A DNA stretch of 64,000 bases from Rhizobium lentis (lineage in GTDB: Bacteria > Pseudomonadota > Alphaproteobacteria > Rhizobiales > Rhizobiaceae), in the NCBI RefSeq assembly GCF_017352135.1, contig NZ_CP071454.1, forward strand, positions 2,257,001-2,321,000, written 5' to 3'. The number at the start of each line of letters is the position of its first letter. Position 1 is the first letter of the stretch. Position numbers and translations under genes: made by a program. Under the pieces are notes generated by a model that ran no database searches, was not told the DNA's origin, and saw only the letters and a program-made list of their open reading frames with translations. Of the stretch, positions 25,217-33,930 are shown piece by piece.

Positions 25217-25885
25217 ATGACCGCAAAGGCTGCATGTTCGGATTTCCTGCATTTTTTCCGTTCCTGGATCAGCAATCCGCTTCGAGTGGCTGCCATCGCG
25301 CCGTCGGGAGATTCACTTGCCAGGATCATCACCAGCGAAATTGCCGCACTTGACGGGCCGATCATCGAACTCGGGCCGGGGACGGGTGTGTTCACCCGGG
25401 CGCTGCTCGCCCGCGGCATCAGTGAAGCGGATCTGACGCTGATCGAGTATGGCCCGGAATTTATCGATGCGCTGCAGGCGCGTTTTCCGGCGGCACGCAT
25501 ATTGCAGATGGACGCGGCCCACCTTGCCCAGGCCGATATTTTCGACGGCGAGCCGGTTGGCGCCGTCATCAGCGGCCTGCCGCTTCTGTCCATGTCGCCG
25601 CGCAAGATCGCCTCGATCCTTGCCGGCGTCTTTACCTATATGCGGCCGGGCGGGGCGGTCTATCAGTTTACCTATGGCCCGCGCTGCCCGGTGCCGCGGC
25701 CGATCCTCGACCGCCTCGGCCTGAAGGCCGTGCGCATCGGCGGCACGGTCCGCAATCTGCCGCCGGCGTCCGTCTACCGGATCTCGCGCCGCAAGCCGCT
25801 GGAACTGTCGCGCGAGCGCTTTCGGTATCGTGACGGGGAAGCCGACATCGATGTCGCCGCCTTTTCCGACGAATCCGCCGGCTGA
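25217..25885 (+). CDS. PmtA-like phospholipid N-methyltransferase
   Basis: A 222-residue SAM-dependent methyltransferase. The N-terminal FRSWISNPLRVAAIAPSG is characteristic of rhizobial phospholipid N-methyltransferases. Motif I is IELGPGTGVFTRAL, the acidic ribose-binding residue lies in LTLIEYGPEF, and a post-I motif is near LQMDAAH. PmtA converts phosphatidylethanolamine stepwise to phosphatidylcholine at the membrane surface. Rhizobia often carry several paralogues, so this may not be the main enzyme or may act on other lipids. It is monocistronic. Confidence 0.75.
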   Translation: MTAKAACSDFLHFFRSWISNPLRVAAIAPSGDSLARIITSEIAALDGPIIELGPGTGVFTRALLARGISEADLTLIEYGPEFIDALQARFPAARILQMDAAHLAQADIFDGEPVGAVISGLPLLSMSPRKIASILAGVFTYMRPGGAVYQFTYGPRCPVPRPILDRLGLKAVRIGGTVRNLPPASVYRISRRKPLELSRERFRYRDGEADIDVAAFSDESAG

Positions 25886-26206
25886 ACGGATCACTGGCCG
25901 AGCGCAAGCGGCAGGCTCGACGCAGCGCGACCGATAGTCCGATGCAGGGCTACGGCGCCGGCGATGTTTTCGGTGCCCTCCCTGTTATCCCCGCAGGTGC
26001 CGTCCTATATCTGCAAGCGTCACGGCGGCCGCATTCCCGATATCGCCGCCGGCGGATCATCACGATGCCGGGCATCTTAGGGCAGACATTCACAATCGAA
26101 GACATCCTCGACAGCGCCGCATCCCGTGGCCCGCGCTGTCGGACCGTCCGGCTTTCGGCCGCTCCACCGACTTTGAACGTTTTCATTGATCAAGAGAGGA
26201 AAGATC
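25886..26206. other. Intergenic region without a recognised gene
   Basis: About 320 bases between the methyltransferase and the aldo/keto reductase. Short open frames on both strands have no homology I can name, no convincing ribosome site and no terminator. It may hold the reductase promoter or a decayed gene. Confidence 0.5.
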
Positions 26207-27088
26207 ATGTCCAGTCACAATGCAGCCAAGTCAGGCACCTTCAGGATCGGCGGCGAGATCGAAGTCAATCGTCTCGGCTTCGGCGCCATGCGCGTCACCG
26301 GTAACGGCATCTGGGGCGAACCGGCCGATCATGCCGAATCCATCCGCACCCTGAAGCGCCTGCCGGAGCTCGGCGTCAATTTCATCGATACGGCCGATTC
26401 CTACGGTCCCGATGTCTCCGAATGGCTGATCAAGGAAGCGCTGCATCCCTATGGCGCAGGATCCATCATCGCCACCAAGGGCGGCCTGACCCGCCACGGT
26501 CCCGATATCTGGCTGCCGGTCGGCCGGCCCGAATATCTGATCCAGCAGGCGCATAAGAGCCTGCGCAATCTCGGCCTCGAGCAGATCGACCTCTGGCAGC
26601 TCCACCGCATCGACCCGAAGGTTCCGGCCAAGGAGCAGTTCGATGCGATCAAGTCGCTGCTCGATGCTGGTCTCATCCGCCATGCGGGTCTGAGCGAAGT
26701 CTCCGTCGCCGACATTGAGGCGGCCTCGAAACACTTTAAGGTCGCCACTGTCCAGAACCGCTACAATCTTGTCGATCGCACCAGCGAGGACGTGCTCGAC
26801 TATTGCGCCAAGCACAATATCGGCTTCATTCCCTGGTATCCGCTCGCCGCCGGCGATCTGGCAAAGCCGGGCTCGCTGCTCGATACGATCGCCAGAAGGC
26901 ACAATGCCGCGCCGAGCCAGATCGCTCTCGCCTGGGTGCTGAAGCGTAGCCCGGTGATGCTGCCGATTCCCGGCACCTCGAAGGTCAAACATCTCGAGGA
27001 AAACGTCGCGGCGGTCGATATCACGCTGTCGGACGAAGAGTTCTCGGCACTCGATGCCGAGGGCCGGAGGGTTTTCAAAGCGGCTTGA
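26207..27088 (+). CDS. Aldo/keto reductase
   Basis: A 293-residue TIM-barrel NADPH-dependent oxidoreductase. The catalytic tetrad is visible as Asp and Tyr in [16 protein letters not shown], Lys in IATKGGL and His in LWQLHRID. The NADPH phosphate site is near [15 protein letters not shown]. It resembles bacterial YajO/YdbC-type reductases acting on carbonyl compounds such as pyridoxal or small aldehydes; the substrate is not evident. The start follows GAGAGGAAAG by five bases and replaces an upstream in-frame ATG. It is monocistronic. Confidence 0.92.
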   Translation: MSSHNAAKSGTFRIGGEIEVNRLGFGAMRVTGNGIWGEPADHAESIRTLKRLPELGVNFIDTADSYGPDVSEWLIKEALHPYGAGSIIATKGGLTRHGPDIWLPVGRPEYLIQQAHKSLRNLGLEQIDLWQLHRIDPKVPAKEQFDAIKSLLDAGLIRHAGLSEVSVADIEAASKHFKVATVQNRYNLVDRTSEDVLDYCAKHNIGFIPWYPLAAGDLAKPGSLLDTIARRHNAAPSQIALAWVLKRSPVMLPIPGTSKVKHLEENVAAVDITLSDEEFSALDAEGRRVFKAA

Positions 27089-27120
27089 TTGAAGCCTCAA
27101 TGCAGGCCGGTTTGCGCTGG

Positions 27121-27231
27121 TGGCTGCCCACCCCGTAAAGACGGGGAGAGGGGACGTGCCATACGACAGCGAGGTGGGAACGGAGAGGGGGCGGCATATC
27201 ACCTTCGCCCCGCGAGCGGGGGGCGAGCTTT
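27121..27231. repeat. Palindromic intergenic repeat, family A, partial inverted copy
   Basis: The reverse complement reads like the core of the 14168 and 57241 copies (CGGGGCGAAGG, ATATGCCGC, CTCTCCGTTCCC, GGCACGTCCCCTCTCCCCGT, TTACGGGG). The outer CCCCTCATCC ends are missing. Confidence 0.8.
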
Positions 27232-27387
27232 CGACAATTTCCCAGAGCCGCATTTTTCAGCAAAATTTTGACCATCTGGTCAAACATGCTGCAAAATGAG
27301 GCGTTAACCCGTCATTTTAAGGGCGCGCCATGCATTCACTGCATTGCTGCATTGCGGTAATTTCGCTATTCGTGCTCAAATGAATGG

Positions 27388-27518
27388 GGTATCACTATCT
27401 TCGTAAGCAGCGCACTCCTCCTCCCAAGCGCTCTTACATCGGACTGACAACACTCCTCCTCCCAGTTGTCAGTCAGGATCAAGAGCCTGGCGCACCTCCT
27501 CCCGCGCCAGGCTCTTTT
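27388..27518 (+). ncRNA. nfeR1: NfeR1/alpha-r14-type small RNA with three anti-Shine-Dalgarno loops
   Basis: Three consecutive hairpins each expose a CU-rich loop containing CTCCTCCC. Hairpin 1 is AGCGC/GCGCT with loop 27414-27427. Hairpin 2 is a perfect 10-bp stem GACTGACAAC/GTTGTCAGTC with loop 27452-27464. Hairpin 3 is a perfect 13-bp stem (27481-27493 with 27504-27516) whose 10-base loop is ACCTCCTCCC, followed by TTTTCTTTT, so it doubles as intrinsic terminator. This is the layout known from Sinorhizobium meliloti NfeR1 (Smr14C2), a conserved rhizobial trans-acting sRNA that blocks ribosome sites of transporter mRNAs. The 5' end is estimated. Short frames through it are not coding. Confidence 0.88.
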
Positions 27519-27664
27519 CTTTTCCCCCTACAAATTCACGGGTTGCCGAGGCAGCCCTGCCATTGCGCCGGCATTGCTTCACCCGCGGTTTGACTCGACA
27601 TGCATCGTCGGACTATTTGAAACTGTGCCGCCCGTCCGGCGCGTGAACCGATTGGAGTTTGGTC

Positions 27665-28939
27665 ATGATCGGCAAATGGCGCGGCCGTGCGGCTCTGGCA
27701 GGGATTCTGGTCGCAACGATGGTGATCGCCGGCTGCGGCGGCAGGCCGGTCGGCGTCATGCAGGCGGCCGGCACCGTGCCGCCGGGCACCTCGAAGGTCG
27801 ATCTCCTGGTGGCGACGACGCGCGCTGCCGACGACAATCCCGCTGTGCTTTTCTCCGGCGAACGCGGCACGGGGCTTGCAGTCAATGCCGTCGATGTCTC
27901 GATCCCACCGGAAGCCAATCGCAAGGTCGGCCAGGTGCAATGGCCGAAGCGCCTGCCGGCCGATCCACTCCGTGACTTCGTCACCGTTTCCGTCGATCCG
28001 CTTGAGGGCGAGCGGGCAGGCGAGAGCTGGCTGAAGAGCCATATGCCGAAGAGCCGCCGCGTGCTCGTCTTCGTGCACGGCTTCAACAATCGTTATGAAG
28101 ACGCCGTCTACCGCTTCGCCCAGATCGTCCATGATTCGCATGCCGACGTCGCCCCCGTCGTCTTCACCTGGCCGTCGCGCGCCAGCATCTTCGATTACAA
28201 TTACGACAAGGAAAGCACCAACTATTCCCGCGACGCGCTGGAGGAACTGCTGACCCGCACCGCCGCCAATCCGGCCGTCAGCGACGTCACCATCATGGCC
28301 CATTCGATGGGCACCTGGCTGACCGTCGAGGCGCTCCGGCAGATGGCGATCCGCAACGGTCACGTCGCTTCGAAGATCAACAATGTCATCCTTGCCTCGC
28401 CGGATCTCGATGTAGACGTCTTCGGCCGCCAGTTCGCAAGTCTCGGCAAGGACCGGCCGCATTTCACCATCTTCGTCTCCAGGGATGATCGCGCCCTGGC
28501 GCTGTCGCGGCGCATCTCCGGCAATGTCGATCGGCTCGGCCAGATTGATCCTTCGGCCGAACCCTACCGCAGCAAGCTGGAAGCCGCCGGCATCACCGTG
28601 CTCGATCTGACCAAGCTCAAGGGCGGCGACCGGCTGAACCACGGCAAGTTCGCCGAAAGCCCTGAGGTGGTGAAGCTGATCGGCGACCGGCTGATTGCCG
28701 GGCAGACGATCACTGATTCCAATGTCGGCCTCGGCGAGGCCGTCGGCGCGGTGGCGATGGGGGCGGCCCAGACGGCCGGAAGTGCCGTCAGCGTCGCCGT
28801 CAGCACGCCGATCGCGATCTTCGATCCGCGCACCCGACGCAATTACGATGCGCAGCTGAAGCGCCTCGGCCAGTCGATGGACAATACCGTCGGTTCGGTC
28901 GGCGACAGCGTCGGGGCGAGCCTGCCCGAAAGCCAGTAA
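27665..28939 (+). CDS. Lipoprotein alpha/beta hydrolase (DUF900)
   Basis: A 424-residue protein with a lipoprotein signal (ILVATMVIAGC, lipobox IAGC). A DUF900-type alpha/beta-hydrolase domain covers about 35-330: VFVHGFNNRYEDAVYRFAQ (oxyanion region) and the nucleophile elbow MAHSMGTW, with Asp in ASPDLDVDVF and a late His near GGDRLNHGKF. It is predicted to be a membrane-anchored periplasmic esterase or lipase-like enzyme. The C-terminal 70 residues are Ala/Val-rich. The start follows TTGGAGTTTG. It is monocistronic, lying 146 bases after the sRNA terminator. Confidence 0.85.
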   Translation: MIGKWRGRAALAGILVATMVIAGCGGRPVGVMQAAGTVPPGTSKVDLLVATTRAADDNPAVLFSGERGTGLAVNAVDVSIPPEANRKVGQVQWPKRLPADPLRDFVTVSVDPLEGERAGESWLKSHMPKSRRVLVFVHGFNNRYEDAVYRFAQIVHDSHADVAPVVFTWPSRASIFDYNYDKESTNYSRDALEELLTRTAANPAVSDVTIMAHSMGTWLTVEALRQMAIRNGHVASKINNVILASPDLDVDVFGRQFASLGKDRPHFTIFVSRDDRALALSRRISGNVDRLGQIDPSAEPYRSKLEAAGITVLDLTKLKGGDRLNHGKFAESPEVVKLIGDRLIAGQTITDSNVGLGEAVGAVAMGAAQTAGSAVSVAVSTPIAIFDPRTRRNYDAQLKRLGQSMDNTVGSVGDSVGASLPESQ

Positions 28940-29060
28940 AACCACACAACTATTCCAGCAGAGTGCACGGCGCTTTCGTGTTTCGCAAGTGCGTAAAAAC
29001 AAGGAGATCGAGAATCTCCCTGTTTCGTAGAAAACGGAAATTCTCTAGGCAGTGCCGCTG

Positions 29061-29076
29061 ATCTGATATATCAGAT
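29061..29076. promoter_or_regulatory. Perfect 16-bp palindrome, candidate operator
   Basis: ATCTGATATATCAGAT lies 44 bases before the FAD-dependent dehydrogenase start. Its shape, TGATATATCA core, resembles operators of GntR-family (FCD-type) regulators, which control hydroxyproline catabolism in other rhizobia. No regulator gene is adjacent. Confidence 0.55.
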
Positions 29077-29119
29077 GACGAAGCGGCGATCCTCTCTGCC
29101 GTCTGGGTAGGTTGATGGC

Positions 29120-30370
29120 ATGGCGGATGAGACGAAGAAGAAGGTTGTGGTCGTCGGCGCAGGCGTGATCGGCGCCTCGATCGCTTTCGAATTGCAGCGA
29201 CGTGGTTTGCAGGTCACTTTGGTCGATAAGGGCGAGCCCGGACGCGGCACCTCTTTCGGCAACATGGCGAGCATCGCGCTCGATTTTGCCGCCAGCTCCG
29301 GCCCATCGACCTGGAAGAAGATCCCTGGCTGGCTCATCGACCCCGAAGGCCCCGTCTGGCTGCGCCCGTCCTATGCCGGCAAGATCCTGCCCTGGTTCCT
29401 GCGCTTCCTTGCCGCCGGCCGGCCGTCACGGCTCCGGGAAATCGAGGATGCTGGCATGAGCCTGTCGAGCCGGGCGCTCGGCGATTTCCGTCAGATGCTG
29501 CAGACGATCGGCGCATCCGAAATGCTGACCGAGGAAGGCTGCCTGGCGATCTACGAGACGGAGGCGGAATTTGCCGCTGATCGCGCCCATCTCGCCATGA
29601 TGCAGCGCTACGGCCTCGATTTCGAGGTCTTGAGCAATGGCGCCATCCAATATTATGAGCCCGCCCTTTCGCCTGTTATCGCCAAGGCGGTGCTGCTGCC
29701 CGACAACAAGTCGGTCCGCGACCCCTATAAACTGGTAGTCAAACTGGCCGACGCGGCCAAAGCTGCGGGTGCAACCTTCGTCTCCGGCGCTGTCAGGAAC
29801 ATCGAGCGCAAGGGTGACGGCACCGTCGTCGTACTCCTCGATGATAGCAGCCGCATCGAGGCCGGTTCGGTTGTGCTTGCGGCCGGCGTCCACACCCGTT
29901 TCCTCGCCGAAAAGCTCGGTGAGCCGATTCCGCTTGAAACCGAACGCGGCTATCACACCCAGATCATGAAGCCCGGCATCTCGATGCGCTATTCGGTGAT
30001 CTGGCCGCATCGGGCTTTCATGGTGACGCCGACGGCGGGCGGCATCCGCGTCGGCGGCAATGTCGAGCTTGCCGGTCTCGACGCCCCGCCCGATTTCCGC
30101 CGCCCGCGGGTGCTGGTGCGCCATGCCCAGCGAGTGCTGCCCGGCCTGAAGGCCGAGGAGGCGACCGAATGGATGGGCCATCGCCCAGCGCTGCCCGACA
30201 CGATCCCGATCATTTCGTCGTCCTCGAAAATGCCCGGAGTTTTCTACGCCACCGGCCACGGCCATCTCGGCCTGACCTATGCCGCGACGACAGCGCTAGT
30301 GATTGCCGATATGGTAAGCGGAGCGACACCGCCGGTCGATGTCACCCCGTTCCGCATAGACCGATATTGA
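29120..30370 (+). CDS. DadA-like FAD-dependent D-amino-acid/hydroxyproline dehydrogenase
   Basis: A 416-residue FAD oxidoreductase of the DadA/DAAO family. The dinucleotide-binding motif VVVVGAGVIGASIAFEL opens the protein, VDKGEPGRGTSFGNM follows, and the C-terminal YATGHGHLGLTYA closes the flavin domain. DadA-type enzymes oxidise D-amino acids and pass electrons to the respiratory chain. With a proline-racemase-family gene only 18 bases downstream, the likely substrate is cis-4-hydroxy-D-proline, made by epimerisation of trans-4-hydroxy-L-proline. A palindrome sits in the promoter region. Confidence 0.87.
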   Translation: MADETKKKVVVVGAGVIGASIAFELQRRGLQVTLVDKGEPGRGTSFGNMASIALDFAASSGPSTWKKIPGWLIDPEGPVWLRPSYAGKILPWFLRFLAAGRPSRLREIEDAGMSLSSRALGDFRQMLQTIGASEMLTEEGCLAIYETEAEFAADRAHLAMMQRYGLDFEVLSNGAIQYYEPALSPVIAKAVLLPDNKSVRDPYKLVVKLADAAKAAGATFVSGAVRNIERKGDGTVVVLLDDSSRIEAGSVVLAAGVHTRFLAEKLGEPIPLETERGYHTQIMKPGISMRYSVIWPHRAFMVTPTAGGIRVGGNVELAGLDAPPDFRRPRVLVRHAQRVLPGLKAEEATEWMGHRPALPDTIPIISSSSKMPGVFYATGHGHLGLTYAATTALVIADMVSGATPPVDVTPFRIDRY

Positions 30371-30388
30371 GGATCTGGAGATTTCGAT

Positions 30389-31426
30389 ATGAGATGGAAG
30401 CGCACGATTCAGCTGCTGGATGTTCATGCCGAAGGCGAGATCGGCCGTGTGGCAATCGGCGGCGTGCCGAAGATCCCCGGCGATACCATCGCCGCCCAGC
30501 TGCATTGGCTGAACACCGATCCGAAAGGCGATGAGCTTCGCCGCTTTCTCTGCCTCGAGCCGCGCGGCGCGCCGATCGGCTCGGTCAACCTGCTGCTGCC
30601 GGCACGCCACCCGCAAGCCGATGCCGCCTTCATCATCCTGCAGCCCGACCAGGCGCATGCGAGCTCCGGCTCGAACTCGATCTGCGTGACGACGGCGCTG
30701 CTCGAATCCGGTATCGTCGAGATGCAGGAGCCGGAGACGGTCTTGACGCTCGAGACCGCCGCCGGCCTCGTCAAGGCGACGGCCACCTGCCGTGACGGGC
30801 GCTGCGAAAAGGTGAAGCTCACCATGGTGCCGTCTTTCGTGCATGAGCTCGACGTCGAAATCGACACGCCGCATTGGGGAAAGATCAAGGCCGATCTCTG
30901 CTATGGCGGCATTTTCTATGCGCTGGTCGATGTCGGCCAGATCAACCTGACAATTGAGAAGGCCAATGCCGCCGGCCTCGTCCAGGCCGGCATGATCCTG
31001 AAAGAACTGATCAACCGCGACATCAAGGTCGTCCATCCCGAGATCCCGGCCATTTCGGGCGTCGCTTATGTGATGTTCCGCGATACCGAGGCCGACGGCA
31101 CGGTGCGCACCTGCACCACCATGTGGCCGGGCCGCGCCGACCGCTCGCCGTGCGGCACCGGCAATTCCGCCAATCTTGCCACCCTTCATGCCCGCGGCAA
31201 GGCCAAGGTCGGCGATACCTTCACCTCGAAATCGATCATCGGCTCCGAATTCGAAGTCGGCCTGCAGGCGCTGACCGAGGTCGCCGGCCGCCCGGCCGTC
31301 ATCCCCACCATCACCGGCCGCGGCTTCACCTTCGGCCTCACCCAGGTCGCCCTCGACCCCTTCGACCCCCATCCCGGCGGCTTCGCCCTGACGGATGTCT
31401 GGGGGCCATCGGCGGGGGAGATTTGA
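30389..31426 (+). CDS. Proline-racemase-superfamily enzyme, Ser/Cys type
   Basis: A 345-residue member of the family that epimerises 4-hydroxyproline or dehydrates trans-3-hydroxy-L-proline. The second catalytic Cys is clear in DRSPCGTGNSANLATL. The first, normally Cys in MCGH, aligns with Ser in SSGSNSICVTTALLESG; the following His is also replaced by Ser. From memory, Ser/Cys members show 4-hydroxyproline epimerase and/or 3-hydroxyproline dehydratase activity, so the specificity is uncertain. It is cotranscribed with the FAD dehydrogenase. The reading frame is intact and ends before the convergent GGDEF-EAL gene. Confidence 0.88.
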   Translation: MRWKRTIQLLDVHAEGEIGRVAIGGVPKIPGDTIAAQLHWLNTDPKGDELRRFLCLEPRGAPIGSVNLLLPARHPQADAAFIILQPDQAHASSGSNSICVTTALLESGIVEMQEPETVLTLETAAGLVKATATCRDGRCEKVKLTMVPSFVHELDVEIDTPHWGKIKADLCYGGIFYALVDVGQINLTIEKANAAGLVQAGMILKELINRDIKVVHPEIPAISGVAYVMFRDTEADGTVRTCTTMWPGRADRSPCGTGNSANLATLHARGKAKVGDTFTSKSIIGSEFEVGLQALTEVAGRPAVIPTITGRGFTFGLTQVALDPFDPHPGGFALTDVWGPSAGEI

Positions 31427-31469
31427 GCGACCAAGTCGGAAGCCGAGCCACGGCATCCGCCAATGACGA

Positions 31470-33017
31470 TCACCCGCGTTGCGAAAGTCCGGCGCTGACG
31501 TGGTCTGCGGCAAGGCTTTCGGCCGGCGCCGGCCTGCCGAGCAGGTAGCCTTGGCCGATGTCGCAGCCGAGATCCTGAAGCCTTTGACGTTGACTCTCCT
31601 CTTCGATGCCTTCGGCGGTGATCGTTACGCCAAGTCCCGTACCGAGGGCGATGATCGCCTTGATTACTTTGTCCTGCTTGTCGTTGGTTTCGAACGAAGA
31701 GACGAAACTCCTGTCGATCTTGATTTTGTCGAACCGGTAGCTGGAGAGCTGCGAGAGGCTGGAATAGCCTGTTCCGAAGTCGTCGAGAGCGATCCTGACG
31801 CCCGCGTTCACCAGATCGTCGAGGACGATTCGTGCGGTGACGGCATCTTGGATGATGGCGCTCTCCGTCACCTCAAGTTCGATCCTGTGGGCGGGCAGGC
31901 CGACATCGCCCAATATCTTGAGAATTCTGAGCCCCAGCAACCGGTCGCTGAGTTGGATCGGAGACAGGTTGAACGACAGGACCAGATTGCTTGGCCAGCT
32001 AAGCGCATCGGTGCAGGCGTGGCGAAGCAGCTGGTCCGTCAGTTCGACGATCAGGCCGGCTTCCTCCGCCACGGGAATGAATTCGCTCGGCGGGACGAAT
32101 TCGCCGGAAGCAGTCTTCCAGCGCGCCAGCGCCTCGAAGCCGATTATCTCATTGGTCTTCAGGTCGACGAGCGGCTGATAATAGGGAACGATTTCAGCGT
32201 TCCTGATGGCTGATCTCAGATCCGCTTCCACCCGAATCCGTTTTGCCAGCTCGTCATGCATCGAAACGACGAAGGGCTTCACCAGATTGCGCCCCTGCTT
32301 TTTTGCCACATACATCGCACAGTCCGAATGCCGAATGACCTGGCTGAGTTCGTCGTCGTTCTCCGGATAAAGGGCGAAGCCGACGCTGGCGCCGAGATCG
32401 ACGGCGATCCCATTGAACGTGAATGGTTTGCTGATCACGCTGACAATGCGGTTGCCCAAGGCGACAAGATCAGGATTTCCGGTCCGCCGTGCCAGCACGA
32501 CGAACTCATCGCCACCAAGGCGGAAAACGCGATCGCGGGGAAAGAGGGAAGAGAGCCGCTGCGCAACCGCCTTCAGCACCGCATCACCGTGATCGTGCCC
32601 CAGGAGGTCGTTGACCTTCTTGAAGCCGTCGAGATCGATGCTGAACACGGCATAGCTTTCCTGTGTCCTCTGATCGCTCATCGACTGCGCGCAGACGGAC
32701 TCCAGAAATCTGCGGTTGGGCAATTCGGTCAGCGTATCGTGACAGGCGATCCAATCGACGTTCTTTTCCGCCTGCAGCCTGCGGTTAACCTCCCTCGAAA
32801 GATCCCGGATTCTCAGCGCCGAATAAATAAGCCCGAGAAAGCCGGAGATGTTCAGGGCGAGGAGTGCGTGGTCGAGCGGATAATCATGATGCTTCTCGAT
32901 GAACTCATCCAGGCCCTCATGCCACTCGAAGTGCCAGGATAGGCAGAAGAGAGCCAGGAAGATCGAGAGCCATGCCAATATCTCCCTCTGGGGTCTGGTT
33001 GGTTGGATGCGAGGCAT
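31470..33017 (-). CDS. Membrane GGDEF-EAL cyclic-di-GMP protein
   Basis: A 515-residue protein with two N-terminal membrane spans (about 12-29 and 48-68), a diguanylate cyclase domain with intact GGDEF at 168-172, and a phosphodiesterase domain from about 255. The latter has EAL in GFEALARW, the metal-site ESAIIQD, DDFGTGYSSLSQL (loop 6), KIDRSFV and EGIEEESQ. Both active sites look intact, so it could make and degrade c-di-GMP, or one half may be regulatory. There is no recognised sensor domain beyond the membrane hairpin. It is convergent with the hydroxyproline pair. Confidence 0.93.
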   Translation of the reverse strand: MPRIQPTRPQREILAWLSIFLALFCLSWHFEWHEGLDEFIEKHHDYPLDHALLALNISGFLGLIYSALRIRDLSREVNRRLQAEKNVDWIACHDTLTELPNRRFLESVCAQSMSDQRTQESYAVFSIDLDGFKKVNDLLGHDHGDAVLKAVAQRLSSLFPRDRVFRLGGDEFVVLARRTGNPDLVALGNRIVSVISKPFTFNGIAVDLGASVGFALYPENDDELSQVIRHSDCAMYVAKKQGRNLVKPFVVSMHDELAKRIRVEADLRSAIRNAEIVPYYQPLVDLKTNEIIGFEALARWKTASGEFVPPSEFIPVAEEAGLIVELTDQLLRHACTDALSWPSNLVLSFNLSPIQLSDRLLGLRILKILGDVGLPAHRIELEVTESAIIQDAVTARIVLDDLVNAGVRIALDDFGTGYSSLSQLSSYRFDKIKIDRSFVSSFETNDKQDKVIKAIIALGTGLGVTITAEGIEEESQRQRLQDLGCDIGQGYLLGRPAPAESLAADHVSAGLSQRG

Positions 33018-33227
33018 AAAAGCAGGCTCCTGGTGTGTGAAGAACCATCATGGCCAGTTCGGAAGACCGCGTCGTCCGCGACAAATCTCGATCGACGACC
33101 CCTGTCGCCGAATGCCGGTAACCGAATATCAGTGTGGTCTTCGAAGGTTAATGCCGCGTTTCGGCGGCGTATGCTTGGGCGTTTCGCTGCGCGCAACGGA
33201 TATCCTTGTCGCAAATCGGATGCGGCT

Positions 33228-33345
33228 CAGTGCGCTCCACGCCGGGGCACTGCTCGCTGCATGCAGCGAGCGCCGGCACACCCGCCTGTCCTTCGAGGCC
33301 CTGCAGGGCATCTCAGGACAAGGCTCTCTTGGGTGTCGGGGGCTC
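33228..33345. repeat. Dispersed intergenic repeat, family C, copy 1
   Basis: Contains CACCCGCCTGTCCTTCGAGG, then CCCTGCAGGGCATCTCAGGA and AAGGCTCTCTTGGGTG. A related block lies at 45676-45815 (CGTCCTTCGAGGCCCCTGCG, AAAGCTCTCTTGGATG). The core TCCTTCGAGG-CCCTGC-GG-CATCTCAGGA is common in intergenic regions of alphaproteobacteria. No gene is convincing in the 33018-33395 gap. Confidence 0.65.
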
Positions 33346-33395
33346 GCCTCAACGCCTGGAGGGCGGCCACCGGCGCCGAGCGACATTCACCCGTT

Positions 33396-33470
33396 CTGAT
33401 AGACGAACGGATCTACCTCGGCCCGTGCACCGCCTCTTTGGGGTGGATAACGGCCCTTACGCAGCATGCG
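33396..33470 (-). pseudogene. Remnant of an RbsD/FucU gene 3' end
   Basis: On this strand the sequence reads MLRKGRYP then PQRGGARAEVDPFVY, matching the C-terminus of the intact FucU-like protein at 36667 (ILRKGVIYP, then KEAGAPAEVDPFVY). DNA similarity extends about 75 bases and ends abruptly. The stop codon is replaced by a Gln codon. It is probably the scar of a duplication or of a lost sugar-mutarotase gene. Confidence 0.6.
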
Positions 33471-33486
33471 ACCCGGCTCGCCCAAT

Positions 33487-33843
33487 TCAGATAGCGTCCC
33501 GGATGTCGAAGCGGGCCACCTTGCCGTCCCGAAACCGGAACACGTGCCCAACCATCTTCTGTTCTTGGAGCGGTTGGCCTTGCAGGTCACGGACCGATTG
33601 CCGGACGTCTGCGATGATTGCGCCGTCCGCCGTTCGGTTAAAATCGACCGGCTCGACGTGGGGATCGATCATCGTCCATTGACGCGTCCAATATTCCCGC
33701 ACCGCCTCGCGGCCATGGACGTGGCCGCCATCCATGCCGTTTGCCCAGACGACATCGTCGGCAAGCGCTGCCAGCACGGCGTCTATGTCGCGCTCGTTGA
33801 AGCGCTCGTAGATGCGTTGGAGAGTTTTGATATCGTCGTCCAT
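33487..33843 (-). CDS. SnoaL-like (NTF2 fold) protein
   Basis: A 118-residue protein of the SnoaL/NTF2-like cone-shaped fold: LQRIYERFNERDIDAVLAAL at the N-terminus, VVWANGMDGGHVHGREAVRE, YWTRQWTMIDPHVEPVDF, and a closing GHVFRFRDGKVARFDIR. These domains act as small isomerases, dehydratases or binding proteins; none is specified here. I began at MDDDIKTL, which has AGGAGAAGG before it. It lies 87 bases downstream of the TPR regulator on the same strand. Confidence 0.85.
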   Translation of the reverse strand: MDDDIKTLQRIYERFNERDIDAVLAALADDVVWANGMDGGHVHGREAVREYWTRQWTMIDPHVEPVDFNRTADGAIIADVRQSVRDLQGQPLQEQKMVGHVFRFRDGKVARFDIRDAI

Positions 33844-33930
33844 TGCCTTCTCCTTGCAGAGGTGCGGGGTTGGATTTCGCCCGGCTTCTCGACGAACCAC
33901 CTCGGTCATTTTGCTCTGGGCGGCCACCGG

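Noticed and set aside
25942..26304. Open frame between the methyltransferase and the aldo/keto reductase
   Set aside because: It runs out of frame into the reductase gene and shows no recognisable protein features.
27384..27593. Open frame of 69 codons over the small RNA
   Set aside because: No ribosome site, Pro-rich translation caused by the CTCCTCCC motifs, and perfect RNA stems explain the sequence better.
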